Shown: positions 45,842 to 48,536 of the stretch, in pieces | How the letters are laid out: each line of letters begins with the position of its first letter | Position numbering within the stretch: the first letter of the stretch is position 1 | Source of the DNA: Lachnospiraceae bacterium TWA4 | GTDB taxonomy: Bacteria; Bacillota; Clostridia; Lachnospirales; Lachnospiraceae | DNA: 48,536 nucleotides | Direction of reading: 5' to 3' | Assembly: GCA_000875945.1 (NCBI GenBank) | Contig: JPZU01000001.1 | Location: 858,925-907,460, forward strand | Notes under the pieces: model-generated | Told to the model about the DNA's origin: nothing | Seen by the model: only the letters and a program-made list of their open reading frames with translations | The model's database searches: none | Translations under genes and position numbers: made by a program

Positions 45842-47379
45842 CTAAAGATTTTTCAACTGAGCAAATACTGGAAGTAAATCCTTATAAATTAACTCTTTTC
45901 GAATTTCATAAGCTTTGCGGTAATATTCTACATTGTCTTTATTAGGCTCATAAACTTTTTTACTACTAAGCTGTCTTCAAATGCCTTTTGTAAATCGTTA
46001 ATATCTCCCACTGCAAATGCTGCAGTTGCTGCATTGGTCATCACAGCTCCTTGCGCTGTCTGAAGTGTTACCATCTTACGATTTTCCATATCTGCTTTAA
46101 TCTGATTCCAAACCTCTGAACGACTTCCACCTTCAGTAATTGTAATCTGTTCTAAATCCATTCCAGCTTTTTTGCATATATCAGTAATTCCCATATAGTC
46201 ATAGCCAATTGCTTCAAGCACTGCTCTCCAAAGCACTCCTTGCTCAGTATCCATGGTTAAATTGAGAAAAGCTCCTGAGGCATCTTTTAGCTCATTAAAT
46301 CCACCAGTCAAATAAGGAATAAAGGTCACACCATTTGCTCCAGGTTTTACCTCTTTTGCCTTTTCATTTAATTTATCAAAGTATTTTCCTTCACCTACTC
46401 GTCCACAGATATTGTCTCTAAACCAACGAAGAGCTAATCCTCCTGTTCGTATAAATCCCCAATAAAAGTAGGTATTCTCTAAAGTTCCACTGTTAAAAAT
46501 CAAATTGTTTTCAGGTTTACTAAGCTCTGGCACAATTCCGTTTGTTGCAATGCAAAACATCGCACAAGTTCCAGCGACATCAGCTGCTGTTCCAGCCTTT
46601 GTTACTCCACAACCAATCATTGACTGCATCGTATCTCCACCGCCTGCACAAATCGGTGTTCCCTCTTTTAGACCTGTCTTGTCTGCATACTCTTTGGTTA
46701 AATGTCCAATAATATCCCAAGGCTTAACAATTTTAGGCAGATACTTTTTATCAATCTTTAGAATTTCTAGTTGTTCATCTGACCACTTTTTATCCATGAT
46801 ACGATATCCAAGTCCCCAACCAGAAAGCGTCCCCCAATCAATACAAGTTTCCTCTGCTTTAAGTCCTGCAAGATTTGACAAGATATAAGGAGCATTGTGT
46901 AAAAATTTGCAACCACGAGTTCTAAACTCTTCACTATTTTTAAGAATCCATCTTGCAAACATTGCTGGAAACATACATTTAGGCTCTGGATTTCCGGTTT
47001 CTTTTGCCCAAATATCAAGACCTAGTCCTGCTAAATTACTAGCATCTTCCTTTGTTCTAGAATCTAAGTAATTGATATAGGGTGTAATTGCTTTACAATT
47101 TTCATCTACTCCAGCAATCCCCTCAATTACTCCGTCCCCGAAAATACAACGAATTTCTTCTGGATTAAGCCCTTTATTCTTCATATCATCTGTACAAAGT
47201 TTTATACTTTTTACTGCTGCCTGTAGATACTCTTCTACGTCCATTTCCACCCAACCAGCTTGTGGATACACTAAAGTTGTTGGTGTACTAAATTGGCTTA
47301 CACACTCCATCATTTCATTGTACACTGCTACCTTTACACTCTGAGTTCCTGCGTCAAATCCAAGATAATATTTCCCCAT
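45842..47379 (-). CDS. FGGY-family carbohydrate kinase under an FMN riboswitch, frame lesion near the 3' end
   Basis: ATP-dependent sugar kinase of the FGGY/xylulokinase type. N-terminal YLGFDAGTQSVKVAVYN (about 5-21) is the phosphate-1 loop. PICAGGGDTMQSMIGCG (near 244-260) holds the catalytic Asp. TEGGSRSEVWNQIKAD (near 429) is the C-terminal ATP-site motif. The in-frame product ends early (VVKKFMSLIKTM, stop at 45928). One extra A at the A6 run 45956-45961, or a -1 slip on A-AAA-AAG, gives VVKKVYEPNKDNVEYYRKAY and a ~512-residue protein ending at 45842, the usual FGGY length. The substrate is unknown. GGAGG precedes the ATG. Confidence 0.87.
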
Positions 47380-47400
47380 AATATCATCTGCCTCCTAAAT

Positions 47401-47430
47401 AAAAAAGTCCTTGAATGACTTCAAGGACTT
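47401..47430 (-). terminator. expression-platform terminator of the FMN riboswitch
   Basis: An 11-bp perfect stem AAGTCCTTGAA/TTCAAGGACTT with a 4-base loop is followed by TTTTTTATTT on the minus strand. It lies between the aptamer and the kinase start, as expected for a riboswitch that terminates transcription when FMN is bound. Confidence 0.9.
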
Positions 47431-47460
47431 AGCATATGCAAAAGAACTAATTATTCATCA

Positions 47461-47563
47461 CTTCTCTCATCCAGACTCTACTGTCGGCTTCGGAAATTCT
47501 CCGAATCATGCCTTTCGGCTCGCGGGCTTTACCGCCGGTATGGAATTACACCAATCCCTGAAG
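47461..47563 (-). promoter_or_regulatory. FMN riboswitch (RFN element)
   Basis: On the minus strand the conserved RFN core is complete: GGTGTAATTCC, then ACCGGCGGTAAAGCCCGCGA, then GATTCGGAGAATTTCC, CCGACAGT and AGTCTGGATGAGAGAAG. The P1 stem closes with CTTC/GAAG at 47463-47560 and neighbours. A near-consensus promoter lies just upstream and a terminator just downstream. Known FMN riboswitches control riboflavin synthesis or transport genes; here the first gene is an FGGY sugar kinase. Confidence 0.95.
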
Positions 47564-47579
47564 TTTTCTATTAATTACT

Positions 47580-47608
47580 AGTATAGTCGTATACACTATA
47601 TTTGTCAA
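47580..47608 (-). promoter_or_regulatory. promoter of the FMN-riboswitch transcript
   Basis: Consensus TTGACA and TATACT are spaced by exactly 17 bases, 16 bases upstream of the aptamer. The -35 box touches the stop codon of the upstream gene. Confidence 0.85.
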
Positions 47609-48536
47609 TTACTTATTTAGGTTTGCAAATTTATTTGCTGCAATGTCTAGTTGTTCTTCTGTAAGTTCTAAATAAAAAGTAACTTCCACAAAATAATTAT
47701 CGTAACACAGTAAATACTGATCGATTATCTCATCTAAATCACTAGAGACTAACTTATAAGCTTCCTTAGCCTTCCAAGGTGCTGCATCAATGGGTTGATA
47801 CTCAACTAAAAATTCTTCACTTTTCACCTGACCATCCAAAAGAATCGCTTTCTTCGTTGTTTCATATAAACTAGGATTCTTTAAATCTGTAATTGTATAA
47901 TCCACATTATGATCCAAATAATCGATATTTTCTGCATCAGTGCCTATTGCTTGTTCAAACTCTGTTTGTTTTAAAATAAATGATTCTCTAGAATTCTTAG
48001 AAGCCACAAATTCTGTGTCATGATTCATCGTATCCTGTTTAGGAATTATCTTTAAATCGACTAAGGTGAGTGGAAGTGTCGTCACTTCTACAGGCTTTGA
48101 ATTGTACGAAGTAGATGCCCATACATTACACATTAAAATTAATAAAATTGTACTGATTGCTATAGCACTTGGATCAAACCAATGGAAAAATCGTTTGGTT
48201 TTGAAAATTCGTCGGATTATGCTAATGACTACAAAAATCAAAATCACAGCTCCTAAATAGATTCGTAAATATTTACCCAAATTATCTTCAAATATAAAAC
48301 TACAAATGAGCCAATAAATTCCAAATAATAAATCAATAACTAGAATAATTTTTGAAACATACGTCGTATAGGAAATTCGCTCAAAAAATTCTTCATTCCT
48401 CGCGGCTTTTTTCGCCTGTATATACCACAAGAAGTATCCTATGATTTCTACCAAACTAAGAACTGGAAGTAACAAACAGTTAAAGATAAGAAATTGTTTT
48501 GTAGTACTTGCAAGCAGTTCGGTATAGTCTTTAAAA
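47609..48536 (-). CDS. membrane protein of unknown function, partial (5' end outside the window)
   Basis: The reading frame is open to the right edge, so the N-terminus is missing; the TTG at 48475 is not a convincing start. The visible ~309 residues have about four hydrophobic segments (LIFNCLLLPVLSLVEIIGYF; SKIILVIDLLFGIYWLICSF; YLRIYLGAVILIFVVISIIR; AIAISTILLILMCNVW). A ~155-residue soluble C-terminal domain with the acidic segment TDAENIDYLDHNVDY follows. It may be the tail of a DUF2812-like membrane protein, but I cannot confirm that. It ends right at the promoter of the FMN riboswitch. Confidence 0.6.
   Translation of the reverse strand, partial: FKDYTELLASTTKQFLIFNCLLLPVLSLVEIIGYFLWYIQAKKAARNEEFFERISYTTYVSKIILVIDLLFGIYWLICSFIFEDNLGKYLRIYLGAVILIFVVISIIRRIFKTKRFFHWFDPSAIAISTILLILMCNVWASTSYNSKPVEVTTLPLTLVDLKIIPKQDTMNHDTEFVASKNSRESFILKQTEFEQAIGTDAENIDYLDHNVDYTITDLKNPSLYETTKKAILLDGQVKSEEFLVEYQPIDAAPWKAKEAYKLVSSDLDEIIDQYLLCYDNYFVEVTFYLELTEEQLDIAANKFANLNK

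Overview
The window is a low-GC, gene-dense chromosomal segment from a spore-forming member of the Clostridia, most likely a Lachnospiraceae-type bacterium. This placement is inferred from gene content and synteny and was not searched. It rests on the whiA/crh/hprK/murB cluster, a type III glutamine synthetase, spoIIR, DUF1292 and DUF1934 proteins, a dnaG-rpoD-trmK-nif3 operon and a CCG-type Fe-S protein. No tRNA, rRNA or CRISPR array is visible.

Layout. 1-329: 5' end of a group II intron that interrupts dnaE directly after a catalytic Asp codon. 330-5163: dnaE 5' exon, then crh-like HPr, whiA, murB and hprK, all on the minus strand. 5241-12388: glnN (GSIII), fba, tex and uvrC. 12650-15277: a large secreted cysteine-peptidase/Fn3 protein. 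15404-21379: uridine-kinase-like gene, nif3, trmK, rpoD and dnaG. 21413-23911: a compact, AT-rich polymorphic-toxin/immunity remnant island. It contains two copies of a ~93 bp palindrome-ended element and is flanked by a duplicated rpoC tail/terminator. 23926-31551: rpoC and rpoB with their own strong promoter. 31736-33421 (+): ispE and a GntR regulator. 33359-35892 (-): spoIIR, DUF1934, ddl and DUF1292. 35943-38872 (+): deoB, an SDR and an amidase with an SPOR domain. 38873-39339: repeat-rich junction with a MITE and a 23-bp tandem repeat of a gene's own stop-codon region. 39317-40948: ABC-F. 41046-45308: a tight operon of two VTT/TVP38 membrane proteins, a split CCG Fe-S protein, a two-domain glycosyltransferase and a kinase-fold protein. 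45366-47608: a C_GCAxxG_C_C protein and an FGGY sugar kinase behind a complete FMN riboswitch. 47609-48536: partial membrane protein.

How the genes work together. HprK and the HPr-like protein (which lacks the phosphocarrier His) form a carbon-catabolite signalling pair. DnaE, DnaG, RpoD, RpoB, RpoC, UvrC and Tex supply replication, transcription and repair. Fba, GSIII, DeoB, IspE, MurB and Ddl supply core metabolism and cell-wall precursors. The most original signals are the FMN riboswitch on a sugar kinase, the intron splitting the DnaE active site, the toxin/immunity island with paired MITEs, and the VTT-glycosyltransferase-kinase operon.

Caution on sequence quality. At least five genes (rpoD, spoIIR, an SDR, an Fe-S protein, the FGGY kinase) carry single small frame lesions at A or T homopolymers. 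Several lie on perfectly phased slippery heptamers, but the simplest common explanation is homopolymer indel errors in the assembly.
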